Shown: positions 1 through 7,226, counted from the first letter of the stretch. The stretch: 17,967 bases of DNA from a bacterium (GCA_030591065.1 JAUVBU010000008.1:1-17967), one strand, 5' to 3'. A program made the numbers and translations. The notes: generated by a model from the sequence alone, not told the origin.

Positions 1-108
1 AAAAAATTTAATTTAACAAAAAGATTTGATTTTCTTTCCACTGGAGGAGGAGCAATGTTAGCGTTTTTAGCAGGAGAAAAACTACCTGGAATAAAGGCTT
101 TACGCTAA
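1..108 (+). CDS. pgk: Phosphoglycerate kinase, C-terminal fragment
   Basis: Frame 1 is open from the window edge to a TAA at 106-108 and encodes the last 35 residues of a protein. The fragment contains FLSTGGGAMLAFLAGEKLPG, which matches the conserved C-terminal end of phosphoglycerate kinase: the STGGGA loop near the nucleotide phosphates, followed by L-x-F-L-x-G-x-x-LPG. Phosphoglycerate kinase transfers phosphate from 1,3-bisphosphoglycerate to ADP in glycolysis, in the cytoplasm. The rest of the gene lies upstream of the window. It is followed after 21 nt by a DHH phosphoesterase gene that has its own extended -10 box, so co-transcription is possible but not required. Confidence 0.93.
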   Translation, partial: KKFNLTKRFDFLSTGGGAMLAFLAGEKLPGIKALR

Positions 109-112
109 TTTG

Positions 113-121
113 TGATATGAT
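113..121 (+). promoter_or_regulatory. Extended -10 promoter for the DHH gene
   Basis: TGA-TATGAT is an extended -10 element (TGn followed by a -10 hexamer at 116-121). Only 8 nt separate the hexamer from the ATG at 130, which puts the expected transcription start at or within 2 nt of the start codon. No convincing -35 is seen. The likely product is a leaderless or near-leaderless mRNA. Confidence 0.45.
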
Positions 122-129
122 TATCTATT

Positions 130-1293
130 ATGAAAAAGGTTATTAAGAATTTAAAAAAAGCAGCAAACAGGATATCGAAAGCTATAGAGTCTAAAGAAAA
201 GATAATCCTTTACGGAGATGCTGATTTAGATGGAGCTAGTTCAGTTATTATTTTAAAAGAAGCTATAGGTAGTTTGGGTGGTGAAGTTTCAGAGATTTAT
301 TTTCCAGATAGAGAAATTGAAGGATATGGTATTACCAAGACAGCTTTAAAACATTTAAAGAAACTTGCCCCAGCTCTTTTAATAGCAGTAGATTGTGGAA
401 TTGGTAATATTGAGGAAGTAAAAATAGCTAAGGAGTTAGGTTTTAGCGTAATTATTATAGATCACCACAAAGTTTTAGGTAAAATACCAAAGGCTGATAT
501 TGTCGTAGATCCATTACAAAAAGGTGATAATTATCCTTTTAAAGGTTTTTCAGCTACAGGAATTGTTTTTAAAACAGTAGAGGCGTTATTGGGTGACAAG
601 ATGAGTGAAAGCTTAAGAGGGAGCTTCTTACAGTTAGTAGCTTTAGCTACTATAGCTGATATGATGCCCAAAGTTGAAGACAATAAAGTTTATATTGAAG
701 AGGGGATGATGTATTTAAAAAATTCTTGGCGTCCAGGAATTAAGCTTTTTTTGGAAGCTAATTTTTTAAAAAGATATCCTATACAGGAAAAGGTTTCCAG
801 AATGATTTCAATGATGAATATTCGAGATGTAGAAGATAAGTTTCCAACGTCTTTTAGGGTGTTAACTGCGACTGACTCCAAAGAACTAGAAAATATGATT
901 TGGGATTTAAAAGAAAAAACAGAAATAAAAAGAGAGAGAATTAGAGAAATGGCTCAAGAAGCTGAGGAAAGAATTATAAAAAAAGAAGAACCCATTATTT
1001 TTGAAGGAGATGAAAGTTGGGACTATCCTTTAATTTCAGCGGTGGCGTCTATTGCTGTTAGAAACTTCGGAAAACCATCTTTTGTTTTTAAAAAGATGAA
1101 AAAGGAAAGTCAGGGAACGGTAAGGGTTCCTGATGGTGTTGATAGTGTTGTTTTAATGGGAAAGTGTAAAGATTTAGTTATTACTTACGGGGGACATCCT
1201 AAAGCTTCTGGATTTAGAATTAAAAATAAAAATTTAAAAAAGTTTAAAGCTTGTTTAATTAAAGAATATGAAAAAGATAAAGATATACACTGA
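130..1293 (+). CDS. DHH/DHHA1 family phosphoesterase, RecJ-like
   Basis: The 387-residue protein has the DHH phosphoesterase layout. Motif I is GDADLDG at residues 29-35 (metal-binding Asp30, 32 and 34), motif II is VDCG at 87-90, motif III is the signature DHH at 111-113, and motif IV is ATIAD at 173-177. The C-terminal DHHA1 domain carries GGHPKASGF from residue 354. This combination is known from RecJ 5'-3' single-strand exonuclease and from smaller nanoRNase/cyclic-dinucleotide phosphodiesterases. The GDADLDG start and ATIAD motif favour the RecJ side, but canonical RecJ is about 550-580 residues and has an extra OB domain, which is missing here. The gene overlaps rnhA by 26 nt in a different frame, so the two are probably translated from one mRNA. 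A role in DNA repair or RNA/oligonucleotide turnover is inferred; the substrate is not determined. Confidence 0.85.
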   Translation: MKKVIKNLKKAANRISKAIESKEKIILYGDADLDGASSVIILKEAIGSLGGEVSEIYFPDREIEGYGITKTALKHLKKLAPALLIAVDCGIGNIEEVKIAKELGFSVIIIDHHKVLGKIPKADIVVDPLQKGDNYPFKGFSATGIVFKTVEALLGDKMSESLRGSFLQLVALATIADMMPKVEDNKVYIEEGMMYLKNSWRPGIKLFLEANFLKRYPIQEKVSRMISMMNIRDVEDKFPTSFRVLTATDSKELENMIWDLKEKTEIKRERIREMAQEAEERIIKKEEPIIFEGDESWDYPLISAVASIAVRNFGKPSFVFKKMKKESQGTVRVPDGVDSVVLMGKCKDLVITYGGHPKASGFRIKNKNLKKFKACLIKEYEKDKDIH

Positions 1294-1711
1294 TGGGGGT
1301 TCTAGGGGTAATCCTGGTAAAGCGGCTGTAGGAGTCGTTTTTTATAATGAAAAAAAAGAGCCTATTAAAAAGTATTCTGAATACTTGGGAGATAATTTTA
1401 CAAACAATGAAGCGGAATATCACGCGGTAATTTTAGCTTTAAAGAAATTTAAACACGTCTTTGGTAAAAAAATTGCTAAAGTTAGCGAAATTGAATTAAA
1501 CTCTGATTCAGAATTACTAGTAAAACAGCTTAACGGAAAGTATAAAGTTATGAATGATAAAATTCAACCATTATTTCTTACTGTTTGGAACCTAAGAACA
1601 GATTTTAAAAGTGTAAAATTTAAACATATCCTTCGAGGTAAAAATACAGTTGCCGATGCTTTAGCTAACGAAGCCTTAGATGCCAAAGAAAGAGAAAAGA
1701 AATTATTTTAA
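1268..1711 (+). CDS. rnhA: Ribonuclease HI
   Basis: This 147-residue protein is the usual size for a single-domain RNase H. The four acidic catalytic residues are in place: Asp9 in YTDGGSRGNPG, Glu50 in TNNEAEY, Asp80 in NSDSELLVKQLNG and Asp130 in NTVADALAN. The enzyme cleaves RNA in RNA-DNA hybrids, removing R-loops and Okazaki primers, in the cytoplasm. The TNNEAEY form resembles the archaeal/Gram-positive type I group more than the E. coli TNNRME form. The start at 1268 lies inside the end of the upstream DHH gene (26-nt overlap), and the protein begins MKKIKIYTDGGS, exactly where the family begins. No Shine-Dalgarno motif precedes it, so translational coupling is likely. A strong terminator follows 30 nt after the stop. 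Confidence 0.94.
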   Translation: MKKIKIYTDGGSRGNPGKAAVGVVFYNEKKEPIKKYSEYLGDNFTNNEAEYHAVILALKKFKHVFGKKIAKVSEIELNSDSELLVKQLNGKYKVMNDKIQPLFLTVWNLRTDFKSVKFKHILRGKNTVADALANEALDAKEREKKLF

Positions 1712-1741
1712 ATCATTTAATAACTGCTTCCAATTAAAAAG

Positions 1742-1766
1742 CCCTCACTTAAAGTGGGGGATTTTT
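1742..1766. terminator. Bidirectional intrinsic terminator between rnhA and rnpB
   Basis: CCCTCACT (1742-1749) pairs with AGTGGGGG (1753-1760, one G-U pair) around a 3-nt loop. On the plus strand it is followed by ATTTTTA. On the minus strand it is followed by TTTTTAA, because plus-strand 1735-1740 is A-rich. It therefore terminates both rnhA and the convergent RNase P RNA. Confidence 0.85.
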
Positions 1767-1770
1767 AATA

Positions 1771-2232
1771 CTCTAGCAAACCTATAAGCCGAATTCTGTT
1801 CGAATTATCTACAATTGTTATTGCCAAATGCGGATAACTAGAGATGATCATTTGTCTGGGCTCTAAGTTGCCTTAAAGCTCATGCGAACTACTTTTCCTC
1901 CCGGCAATAAACAGGATTTAACAGCACTCGAAAGTACATATGGTCCTGGATGTGTCGAGGAGTTTGTTCTTGCACCCAATAAGGATTTGGCCGTTTCACC
2001 CCTAAAGTTACCTTTAGGACTCATCCTAAATAAATTTAGGATGCATCAGCCCTTTTGGGCTTCAGCGTCTCTGCTCGCACCTCTGCTTATTAAGTCTTTC
2101 TTACTTAGTAAGCGACGGCTGTTAGCCGCTATCTTTTTACCCTCCAACAATAGCAATATCGTTGAAGTGGGGTGTTCGGACTTTCCTCCTCCTCAAATAA
2201 ATTCAAGAAGGTAATCATCCGGTTTACTAGAG
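1771..2232 (-). ncRNA. rnpB: RNase P RNA (type A-like)
   Basis: This is the catalytic RNA of ribonuclease P, which removes 5' leaders from pre-tRNAs. On the minus strand, near the 5' end, GAGGAGGAGGAAAGTCCGAA (within 2169-2194) matches the universal 5' core. Near the 3' end, ACAGAATTCGGCTTATAGG (1781-1799) matches the universal 3' core that pairs back to form P4. The ends form helix P1: CTCTAGTAAACC at 2221-2232 pairs with GGTTTGCTAGAG at 1771-1782 (one G-U pair). Internal pieces such as GGTGCGAGCAGAG, GGGTGAAACGG and a CCTAAAG-GTAA-CTTTAGG hairpin with a GNRA loop fit the family. Length is about 462 nt. A consensus promoter ends 6 nt upstream and a terminator follows, so it is an independent transcription unit. 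Open frames across it on the plus strand (1882-2214) are artefacts. Confidence 0.95.
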
Positions 2233-2238
2233 CGCCTT

Positions 2239-2267
2239 ATCATATCATTTTTAAAGGGCCTTGTCAA
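2239..2267 (-). promoter_or_regulatory. Sigma70-type promoter of rnpB
   Basis: On the minus strand, a perfect -35 TTGACA (2267-2262) and a near-perfect -10 TATGAT (2244-2239) are separated by exactly 17 nt. Transcription would begin around 2232-2233, at the start of helix P1. The -35 overlaps one arm of the hairpin that lies downstream of the V4R-like gene. Confidence 0.88.
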
Positions 2268-2282
2268 TCAAAAACAAGGCCC
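2256..2282 (-). terminator. Probable terminator of the V4R-like gene
   Basis: GGGCCTTG (2256-2263) and CAAGGCCC (2275-2282) form an 8-bp GC-rich stem, read on the minus strand after the stop of the 2321-2923 gene. The following tract is only TTTAAAAAT, so termination may be partial. The hairpin overlaps the rnpB -35 box. Confidence 0.5.
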
Positions 2283-2320
2283 CTTTCTGTTGAAAAATAT
2301 ACTTTTTTAGAGTCTTTTTA

Positions 2321-2923
2321 TTACCACTCTACTAAGAATTCATGATAAGCGTCGTTTTTATGAGTGCATTTTGTTTCGTTACATAGTTTTGGTTTACTTC
2401 CAATAAGCACTGAAAATATACCCAAAAGATATCCTTTGATGATTTGGCAATGAAGGGGATGATGGTGAAAATTTTCAAGTCTCATAATCGCAAACTTCTT
2501 TTCTTTATCATATTCTATTACCTTAAGATCTCCTATTGTGTAATATGTTCTCCAAAGTTTTTGAGTTGACTGAGCGGCTTTCTCGAAGGAAAAAATATAT
2601 TTTGCAAAAAGTCTAATCATCATGGGAGTTTTAGACTGAAGTATTCCTATTTCCTGGAGTTTTTCGTCACTAAGATTAAAAAGTCTTTGGACGGTAAGTA
2701 GGGTAATAGCTTCAAGGCTTATAGGATAAAAAGACGTTGTCTCTATTTTTTTGTACTCGGTGGGATGGCCAAGCTCCTTCATTGCGCTCTCTAATTTATT
2801 TAATCCCTCTTTACCTTCTTCTTTAAGGACATACTCTTTATATCTTTTTAGAGATATTCCTCTAACTTCTCCGTTAAGGGTCATTAATTCACCTAATTCT
2901 TTTTGAGAGATTATTGGTTCCAT
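2321..2923 (-). CDS. V4R-like (4-vinyl reductase superfamily) orphan protein, copy A
   Basis: A 200-residue soluble protein without signal peptide or membrane segment. Its second half has the pattern of small-molecule-binding V4R/XylR-N type domains: a helical region ending LWRTYYTIGDLKV, a strand ending in an aromatic-rich NFHHHP, then Cys159 followed by a G-Y-L-x-G helix, and a C-terminal C-x4-C (Cys181, Cys186) leading to HEF-x-x-x-W at the very end. Classical V4R proteins end GDxxCxF; here that Cys is replaced by His194. It is clearly homologous along its whole length to the protein at 13097-13693 (about one third identical by eye, nearly gap-free). The family link is from motif recall, not a search, and no function is assigned. 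The gene has its own extended -10 promoter and is divergent from murJ. Confidence 0.7.
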   Translation of the reverse strand: MEPIISQKELGELMTLNGEVRGISLKRYKEYVLKEEGKEGLNKLESAMKELGHPTEYKKIETTSFYPISLEAITLLTVQRLFNLSDEKLQEIGILQSKTPMMIRLFAKYIFSFEKAAQSTQKLWRTYYTIGDLKVIEYDKEKKFAIMRLENFHHHPLHCQIIKGYLLGIFSVLIGSKPKLCNETKCTHKNDAYHEFLVEW

Positions 2924-2953
2924 AATTGTAATGATTATTTTTTATGTTGTTTT

Positions 2954-2962
2954 ATTATAGCA
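2954..2962 (-). promoter_or_regulatory. Extended -10 promoter of V4R-like copy A
   Basis: On the minus strand TGC-TATAAT combines an extended TGn element with a perfect -10 (2959-2954). The expected start near 2947 gives a leader of about 24 nt before the ATG at 2923. A perfect 10-bp palindrome, CAAGGCCTTG (2963-2972), abuts the element on its upstream side and could be an operator. Confidence 0.6.
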
Positions 2963-3042
2963 CAAGGCCTTGAGGAGTGATTTATTTACATTAGATGGTT
3001 CTTCGGCCTAAGATATAGTATGGTAATATAAAAGATAATATT

Positions 3043-4695
3043 ATGATATTAGACTCTTTTTTAAACCATAAAACGAAAACTGTTGGATTGGCTGGAATTA
3101 TCTTAGCGACTTCATCTATAATAAGTCGTTTTTTGGGTGTTATAAGAGATTTATTGTTGGCTCAAAAGTTTGGAGCTGGCAGTGAATTAGATATTTACTT
3201 TGCTGCTTTTAAGATTCCCGACTTTGTTTATAATGTTTTAATTCTAGGGGGAGTGCTGGTTGCTTTTTTACCGCTATTTTCAGAATACTTCACAAAAGAC
3301 GAAAAAGAGGCTTGGAAATTTTCTTCTAATTGCTTGAATATATTTTTGTTTTTATTAGTTTCGCTGAGCTTAATTCTTTTTTTCTTTACTCCGTTTTTAA
3401 TGAAATTAATTGCTCCCGGATTTAATGCTGATCAAATGCAAAAAACAGTAACTTTAACTAGAATAATGTTTTTAAGTCCAATATTTTTTGGCTTAAGCTC
3501 TATTTTTTCTGGAATTTTACAATACTTTAATCGATTTTTAGTTTATAGTCTTTGCCCTATTTTATATAATCTAGGAATTATCTTTGGAATTATATTTTTG
3601 ACTCCAAAATTCGGAATTTTGGGAGTAGGTTTTGGTGTTATTTTGGGAGCTTTTTTACATTTTGCTATTCAAATTCCTTCAGTTATAAGGTGTGGGTTTA
3701 ACTATAAATTTGTTTTGGATTTTAAAGATACAAAAATTAAAAGAGTTTTTAGTTTAATGATCCCTAGAAGTTTTGGAGTTTCTGTTCAACAGATTAATTT
3801 AATTGTGATTAACGCTATAGCTTCAACTTTATCGGCGGGATCAATTTCTATTTTTACTTTTGCTAATAATGTTCAGTATTTTCCGATTGGAATCGTTGGG
3901 GCATCTTTAGCTACAGCTGTTTTTCCGACCCTATCTAAGAGCTGGGCCGAAAAGAAGAAAGAAGAATTTATTAAGAGCTTTTCTTCTGTCTTTAGGCAAA
4001 TTATGTATTTTATCTTTCCGATTAGTTTTTTAATTTTTATACTAAGGTCTCAAATAATTGAAATTCTTTTACAGCGGGGAGAGTTTTCTGGTTTAGCAGC
4101 AAGTTTAACTTCAGCTAGCTTGGCTTTGTTTTGTTTTGGAATTTTTGCATCTTCTTTGTTACCATTATTTTTTCGAGCCTTTTTCTCCTTAAAAGATACC
4201 AAAACACCTACGATTATTGCTATTGTTTCAATGGGAGTAAGTATTGCTTTAAGCTTTTTTTTAACGCAATCCTTGGTGGTTTTGCCAAAAACCGGTATGA
4301 TGGGGGGGCTGGAGATGTTTTTAAGACAAGTTTTTTCTCTTAAAACAGAGGATATTTCTGTTTTAGGGTTACCTTTAGCAGTTTCTATTGGAGCTATTTT
4401 TCAATTTACTTTATTGTTTATTTTTTTGAAAAAAAGAATTGGAGATTTTGACTTAGAAAGAATAAAGACTTCTTTTTTAAAAATATTGATAGCTGTAACT
4501 TTAATGGGGGCAAGTATTTATCTTGCTTTACCTTTTTTGGAAACAATTTTAAATTCAAATAGCTTTAAGGCTTTGTGGCAAATAATAATAGTAAGTATCT
4601 TAGGAGCACTTGTTTATTTTATAACTACACTTTTATTAGGTTTGTCTGAAGCAAAAACCATAATTTCGTTTTTTAAAAAAGAAGCTGAAAATTAA
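3043..4695 (+). CDS. murJ: Lipid II flippase MurJ
   Basis: A 550-residue polytopic membrane protein of the MOP superfamily that moves lipid-linked peptidoglycan precursor across the cytoplasmic membrane. The N-terminus has the family signature: SRFLGVIRDLLLAQKFGAG (residues 28-46, with the conserved Arg29 and Arg35) followed by a D-x-Y-F-A-A-F-K-I-P stretch. Hydrophobic segments continue to the end, consistent with about 14 transmembrane helices. An internal GSISIFTFANNVQYFPIGIVG stretch matches the second conserved half. The start at 3043 is the first ATG and places about a dozen residues before TM1. There is no Shine-Dalgarno motif. lepA begins 4 nt after the stop, so the two form an operon. 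Presence of MurJ shows the organism builds or remodels peptidoglycan. Confidence 0.93.
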   Translation: MILDSFLNHKTKTVGLAGIILATSSIISRFLGVIRDLLLAQKFGAGSELDIYFAAFKIPDFVYNVLILGGVLVAFLPLFSEYFTKDEKEAWKFSSNCLNIFLFLLVSLSLILFFFTPFLMKLIAPGFNADQMQKTVTLTRIMFLSPIFFGLSSIFSGILQYFNRFLVYSLCPILYNLGIIFGIIFLTPKFGILGVGFGVILGAFLHFAIQIPSVIRCGFNYKFVLDFKDTKIKRVFSLMIPRSFGVSVQQINLIVINAIASTLSAGSISIFTFANNVQYFPIGIVGASLATAVFPTLSKSWAEKKKEEFIKSFSSVFRQIMYFIFPISFLIFILRSQIIEILLQRGEFSGLAASLTSASLALFCFGIFASSLLPLFFRAFFSLKDTKTPTIIAIVSMGVSIALSFFLTQSLVVLPKTGMMGGLEMFLRQVFSLKTEDISVLGLPLAVSIGAIFQFTLLFIFLKKRIGDFDLERIKTSFLKILIAVTLMGASIYLALPFLETILNSNSFKALWQIIIVSILGALVYFITTLLLGLSEAKTIISFFKKEAEN

Positions 4696-4699
4696 CCAT

Positions 4700-6481
4700 A
4701 TGGATTATATTAAAAAAATAAGAAACTTCAGCATTATTTCTCATATAGATCATGGAAAGTCTACCTTAGCAGACAGATTTTTAGAATTAACTGATACTGT
4801 TCCTAAAAATAAAATGCGTTCTAGGTATTTAGATATGATGGACCTGGAAAGAGAAAAAGGAATTACTATTAAAATGCAACCAGTAAGAATGAGCTTTGGG
4901 GAGTACACTCTTAATTTAATTGATACCCCGGGACACGTTGATTTTAATTACGAAGTTTCTAGAAGTTTAGCTGCTGTAGAGGGAACTATTTTATTAGTTG
5001 ATGGAACAAAAGGAATTCAGTCTCAGACTCTGGCTAATCTTGACTTAGCTAAAAAGGAAAATTTAGTTATTGTTTCGGCGGTGAACAAAATTGATTTATC
5101 TCAATCAGAAGTAGAGGAAACTAAGACAGATATGTCTAAAATGTTAAACGTTCCAGAAGAAAAAATATTTGCAATCTCAGCTAAAAAAGGCACAAACGTA
5201 GAAGGCCTTTTGAAGGCTATCATTGAAAAAACCCCACCTCCAGAGGGGGATTCTACCAAACCCTTAAAGGCTCTTGTCTTTGATTCAAAATTCGATTCTT
5301 TTAAGGGAGTAATAACATATGTGAGGGTATTTCAGGGAACAGTAAGGGCGGGAGAAAAAATTTATTTAATGCACGCTGGAGCAGAGACTCAAATAAGAGA
5401 GGTTGGATACTTTAGTCCTGAGTTAAAAGTTTCTAAAGAATTAAGAGCTGGAGAAATAGGATATATAGCTACTGGGATTAAAGATCCTACAAAGATTAAA
5501 GTGGGAGAAACCATAACCCATTCTAAGACTAAAGAAATAGAGCCCTTGCCAGGATACCACGAACCAAAGCCAATGGTTTTTGCCTCTGTTTACCCCGAAG
5601 CTGCCGATGATTTTGAGATGTTAAAAGACTCTTTAAATAAATTAAAGTTAAACGATGCTTCTTTAACTTTTGAAAGAGAATCTAAAGAATTTTTAGGTCG
5701 GGGATTTAGGTGTGGATTTTTAGGATCCTTACACGCTGAAATTATTTGGGAAAGATTAAAGCGAGAATTTGATATGGGCCTAGTTATTTCAAGTCCATCT
5801 GTGATATATCAGGTTATAGATAAAAAAGATAAGGGTAAGTTTATTTTTTCTACGAGTGACTGGCCAGATAGAAGTACTATTAAAGAAATCAGAGAACCAT
5901 GGATGAGACTAGAAATCATGACTCCGATTAGCTATTTAGGAGGAGTTTCCGAAGCCCTTAAGGATTTAAAAGGAAAACATATTGAAGATAAATATATAAC
6001 TCAAGAAAAATTAATTTTAGTTTATGAGGCCCCCTTAAGGAAGGTAATTATTGGGTTCTTTGATCAGCTTAAAGGAGTTAGCCAGGGCTTTGCTTCAATG
6101 AACTATGAGTTTATAGGATATAAAACTTCAGATTTAATTAAGCTAGATGTTTTAATTGCTGGGAAAAAAGAAGAAATTCTTTCCAAGATCGTTAATACTG
6201 AGGACGCTTTTAATGAAGGCAAAAAACTAGTTTTTAAATTAAAAGAGATTTTACCTCCTCAACTCTTTGCTGTTCCTATTCAGGCAGCAATTTCAGGAAA
6301 GATTATAGCTAGAGCAACTATGAAAGCTAGACGTAAAGATGTAACGGCTCCATTATACGGAGGAGATGTAACTAGAAAAATGAAATTGTTGAAGAAACAG
6401 AAAAAAGGAAAGAAAAAACTAAAACTCAAAGGAAGGGTAAGAATTCCACCAGAAGTTTATTTAAAAATGTTTAGTGCCTAA
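4700..6481 (+). CDS. lepA: Elongation factor 4 (LepA) GTPase
   Basis: A 593-residue translational GTPase, close to the usual length of about 600. G1 is HIDHGKST at 15-22, switch I contains EREKGITIK, G3 is DTPGH at 75-79 and G4 is NKID at 129-132. The EF4-specific C-terminal region ends with KALRKDVTA-type sequence (here KARRKDVTAPLYGGDVTRK), then KKLKLKGRVRIPPEVYLKMF, the diagnostic LepA tail. EF4 binds the ribosome and affects initiation or back-translocation. Known LepA proteins read TIKAQ after GIT; this one has TIKMQ. It starts 4 nt downstream of murJ and lacks a Shine-Dalgarno, so translation is probably coupled to murJ. A bidirectional terminator follows about 25 nt after the stop. Confidence 0.96.
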   Translation: MDYIKKIRNFSIISHIDHGKSTLADRFLELTDTVPKNKMRSRYLDMMDLEREKGITIKMQPVRMSFGEYTLNLIDTPGHVDFNYEVSRSLAAVEGTILLVDGTKGIQSQTLANLDLAKKENLVIVSAVNKIDLSQSEVEETKTDMSKMLNVPEEKIFAISAKKGTNVEGLLKAIIEKTPPPEGDSTKPLKALVFDSKFDSFKGVITYVRVFQGTVRAGEKIYLMHAGAETQIREVGYFSPELKVSKELRAGEIGYIATGIKDPTKIKVGETITHSKTKEIEPLPGYHEPKPMVFASVYPEAADDFEMLKDSLNKLKLNDASLTFERESKEFLGRGFRCGFLGSLHAEIIWERLKREFDMGLVISSPSVIYQVIDKKDKGKFIFSTSDWPDRSTIKEIREPWMRLEIMTPISYLGGVSEALKDLKGKHIEDKYITQEKLILVYEAPLRKVIIGFFDQLKGVSQGFASMNYEFIGYKTSDLIKLDVLIAGKKEEILSKIVNTEDAFNEGKKLVFKLKEILPPQLFAVPIQAAISGKIIARATMKARRKDVTAPLYGGDVTRKMKLLKKQKKGKKKLKLKGRVRIPPEVYLKMFSA

Positions 6482-6504
6482 TTTTTAGGAAGATAAAAAA
6501 TCTG

Positions 6505-6539
6505 AAAAACAGGTATTTAGGTACCTGTTTATTATTTTT
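6505..6539. terminator. Bidirectional intrinsic terminator between lepA and the small membrane ORF
   Basis: AAACAGGTA (6507-6515) and TACCTGTTT (6522-6530) form a perfect 9-bp stem with a 6-nt loop. On the plus strand ATTATTTTT follows. On the minus strand the stem runs into TTTTT and, a few bases later, a second T-run. It ends lepA transcription and also the minus-strand transcript that carries the 34-codon gene at 6596-6700. Confidence 0.8.
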
Positions 6540-6595
6540 CTGGTCTCTGTAGTCTGTTTTTAAAAGTTGAAAATTATCGAAAAATTTACTACTAT

Positions 6596-6700
6596 TTAAC
6601 TAAACAAGGGAAGAATTAAAAACATAACCATACTCAAAATTACCAAAAGTACGAGGGTGGCCCAGAGAGGTTTAAATATTTTATTAGATTTTCTTTTCAT
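6596..6700 (-). CDS. Small single-span membrane protein, 34 residues
   Basis: Reading the minus strand from an ATG at 6700 gives 34 codons ending in TAA at 6598-6596. The product starts MKRKSNKIFKPLW (six positive charges before the membrane) and then has one continuous hydrophobic segment from about residue 13 to 33, ending LILPLFS. This is a typical N-in, single-span micropeptide. Three things support a real gene: an extended -10 (TGT-TATTAT, 6719-6711) placed 10 nt before the ATG, a bidirectional terminator about 65 nt past the stop, and a divergent division gene sharing the promoter. It is not recognised as any named family. A role next to the FtsB-like protein in the envelope is only a guess. 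Confidence 0.6.
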   Translation of the reverse strand: MKRKSNKIFKPLWATLVLLVILSMVMFLILPLFS

Positions 6701-6709
6701 TTTTTATTT

Positions 6710-6719
6710 TATAATAACA
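6710..6719. promoter_or_regulatory. Bidirectional promoter with overlapping -10 boxes
   Basis: The 23-bp gap between divergent start codons (minus ATG 6700-6698; plus ATG 6724-6726) contains TATAAT on the plus strand (6710-6715) and TATTAT on the minus strand (6716-6711) with an upstream TGT extension (6719-6717). The two hexamers overlap almost completely. Expected starts are near 6722 (plus) and 6704 (minus), about 18 bp apart, giving transcripts that start at or within a few nt of each start codon. Confidence 0.55.
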
Positions 6720-6723
6720 GACA

Positions 6724-7134
6724 ATGATAACAAAATACAGCGGAGGAGAAAAAGAAAAAAACAAAGGAGAAAGATTTTTTCAAATTGTTCTTTTTCTTTT
6801 AACTCTATTTTTGATTGGATACTTGTCAATTTCTAATTATAGAATAAATAAAAAAAGAGCAGAGATAGCTGGAGAAGTAAATATTTTAATGGGACAAGTT
6901 AGGGCCCTAGAAGATAAAAAAGAAGTATTAGAAATAGGAATATCTGAAACGGAAAAAGATAGTTATTGGGAAGAAAAAGTAAGAGAACAAGGATATATAA
7001 AAGAAGGAGAACATTCTGTGGTAGTAATTCCTCCTTCGGAAACAGAAATAGAACAAAAAGAACAAGAAAGTAGTTTTTCTCAAAGAATATGGCAGAAAGT
7101 AAGGTCTTTTTTCGAAAACATTCAAGAATTATAG
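6724..7134 (+). CDS. FtsB/DivIC-like septum formation initiator
   Basis: A 136-residue bitopic protein. A short charged cytoplasmic N-terminus (residues 1-17) precedes one transmembrane helix (about 18-38), then a coiled coil (about 40-80) rich in Glu, Lys and Leu. After it comes EEKVREQGYIKEGEHSVVVI, which fits the ExxARExLGxVkpGE-type motif at the end of FtsB/DivIC. An acidic, low-complexity C-terminal tail follows. In other bacteria this protein links FtsL and the divisome to septal peptidoglycan synthesis. The start codon lies 8 nt after a TATAAT, so the mRNA is probably leaderless. tRNA-Gly begins 7 nt after the stop, and the FtsEX genes lie further downstream, so this is a division/translation cluster. 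It could be either FtsB or DivIC; the sequence does not separate them. Confidence 0.82.
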   Translation: MITKYSGGEKEKNKGERFFQIVLFLLTLFLIGYLSISNYRINKKRAEIAGEVNILMGQVRALEDKKEVLEIGISETEKDSYWEEKVREQGYIKEGEHSVVVIPPSETEIEQKEQESSFSQRIWQKVRSFFENIQEL

Positions 7135-7141
7135 TTTAAGT

Positions 7142-7215
7142 GCGGGTGTAGTATAGCGGCATTACGTAACCTTCCCAAGGTTGAGATGAGGGTTCAATTC
7201 CCTTCACCCGCTCCA
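7142..7215 (+). tRNA. tRNA-Gly (anticodon CCC)
   Basis: The acceptor stem GCGGGTG/CACCCGC, discriminator T and encoded CCA (7213-7215) are present. The anticodon arm is TAACC-TTCCCAA-GGTTG with CCC at 7174-7176. The D loop contains GG, and the T arm is GAGGG-TTCAATT-CCCTT. It reads GGG codons. It follows the FtsB-like gene by 7 nt with no terminator or promoter between them, so it is likely cut from the same transcript. Confidence 0.93.
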
Positions 7216-7226
7216 GAGTCATTTTT

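Noticed and set aside
690..881. Minus-strand frame of 63 codons
   Set aside because: It is a shadow of the DHH phosphoesterase gene, with no motif, promoter or terminator of its own.
1882..2214. Open reading frame of 110 codons on the plus strand
   Set aside because: It lies wholly inside the RNase P RNA gene on the opposite strand, whose conserved 5' and 3' cores, P1 helix, promoter and terminator are all identified.
4131..4343. Plus-strand frame of 70 codons
   Set aside because: It is out of frame inside murJ, and its Phe/Tyr/Cys-rich composition is what shifted membrane-protein codons give.
6928..7125. Minus-strand frame of 65 codons
   Set aside because: It is antisense to the coiled-coil part of the FtsB-like gene. 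Its Phe/Tyr/Arg-rich composition comes from reading Glu/Lys codons backwards.
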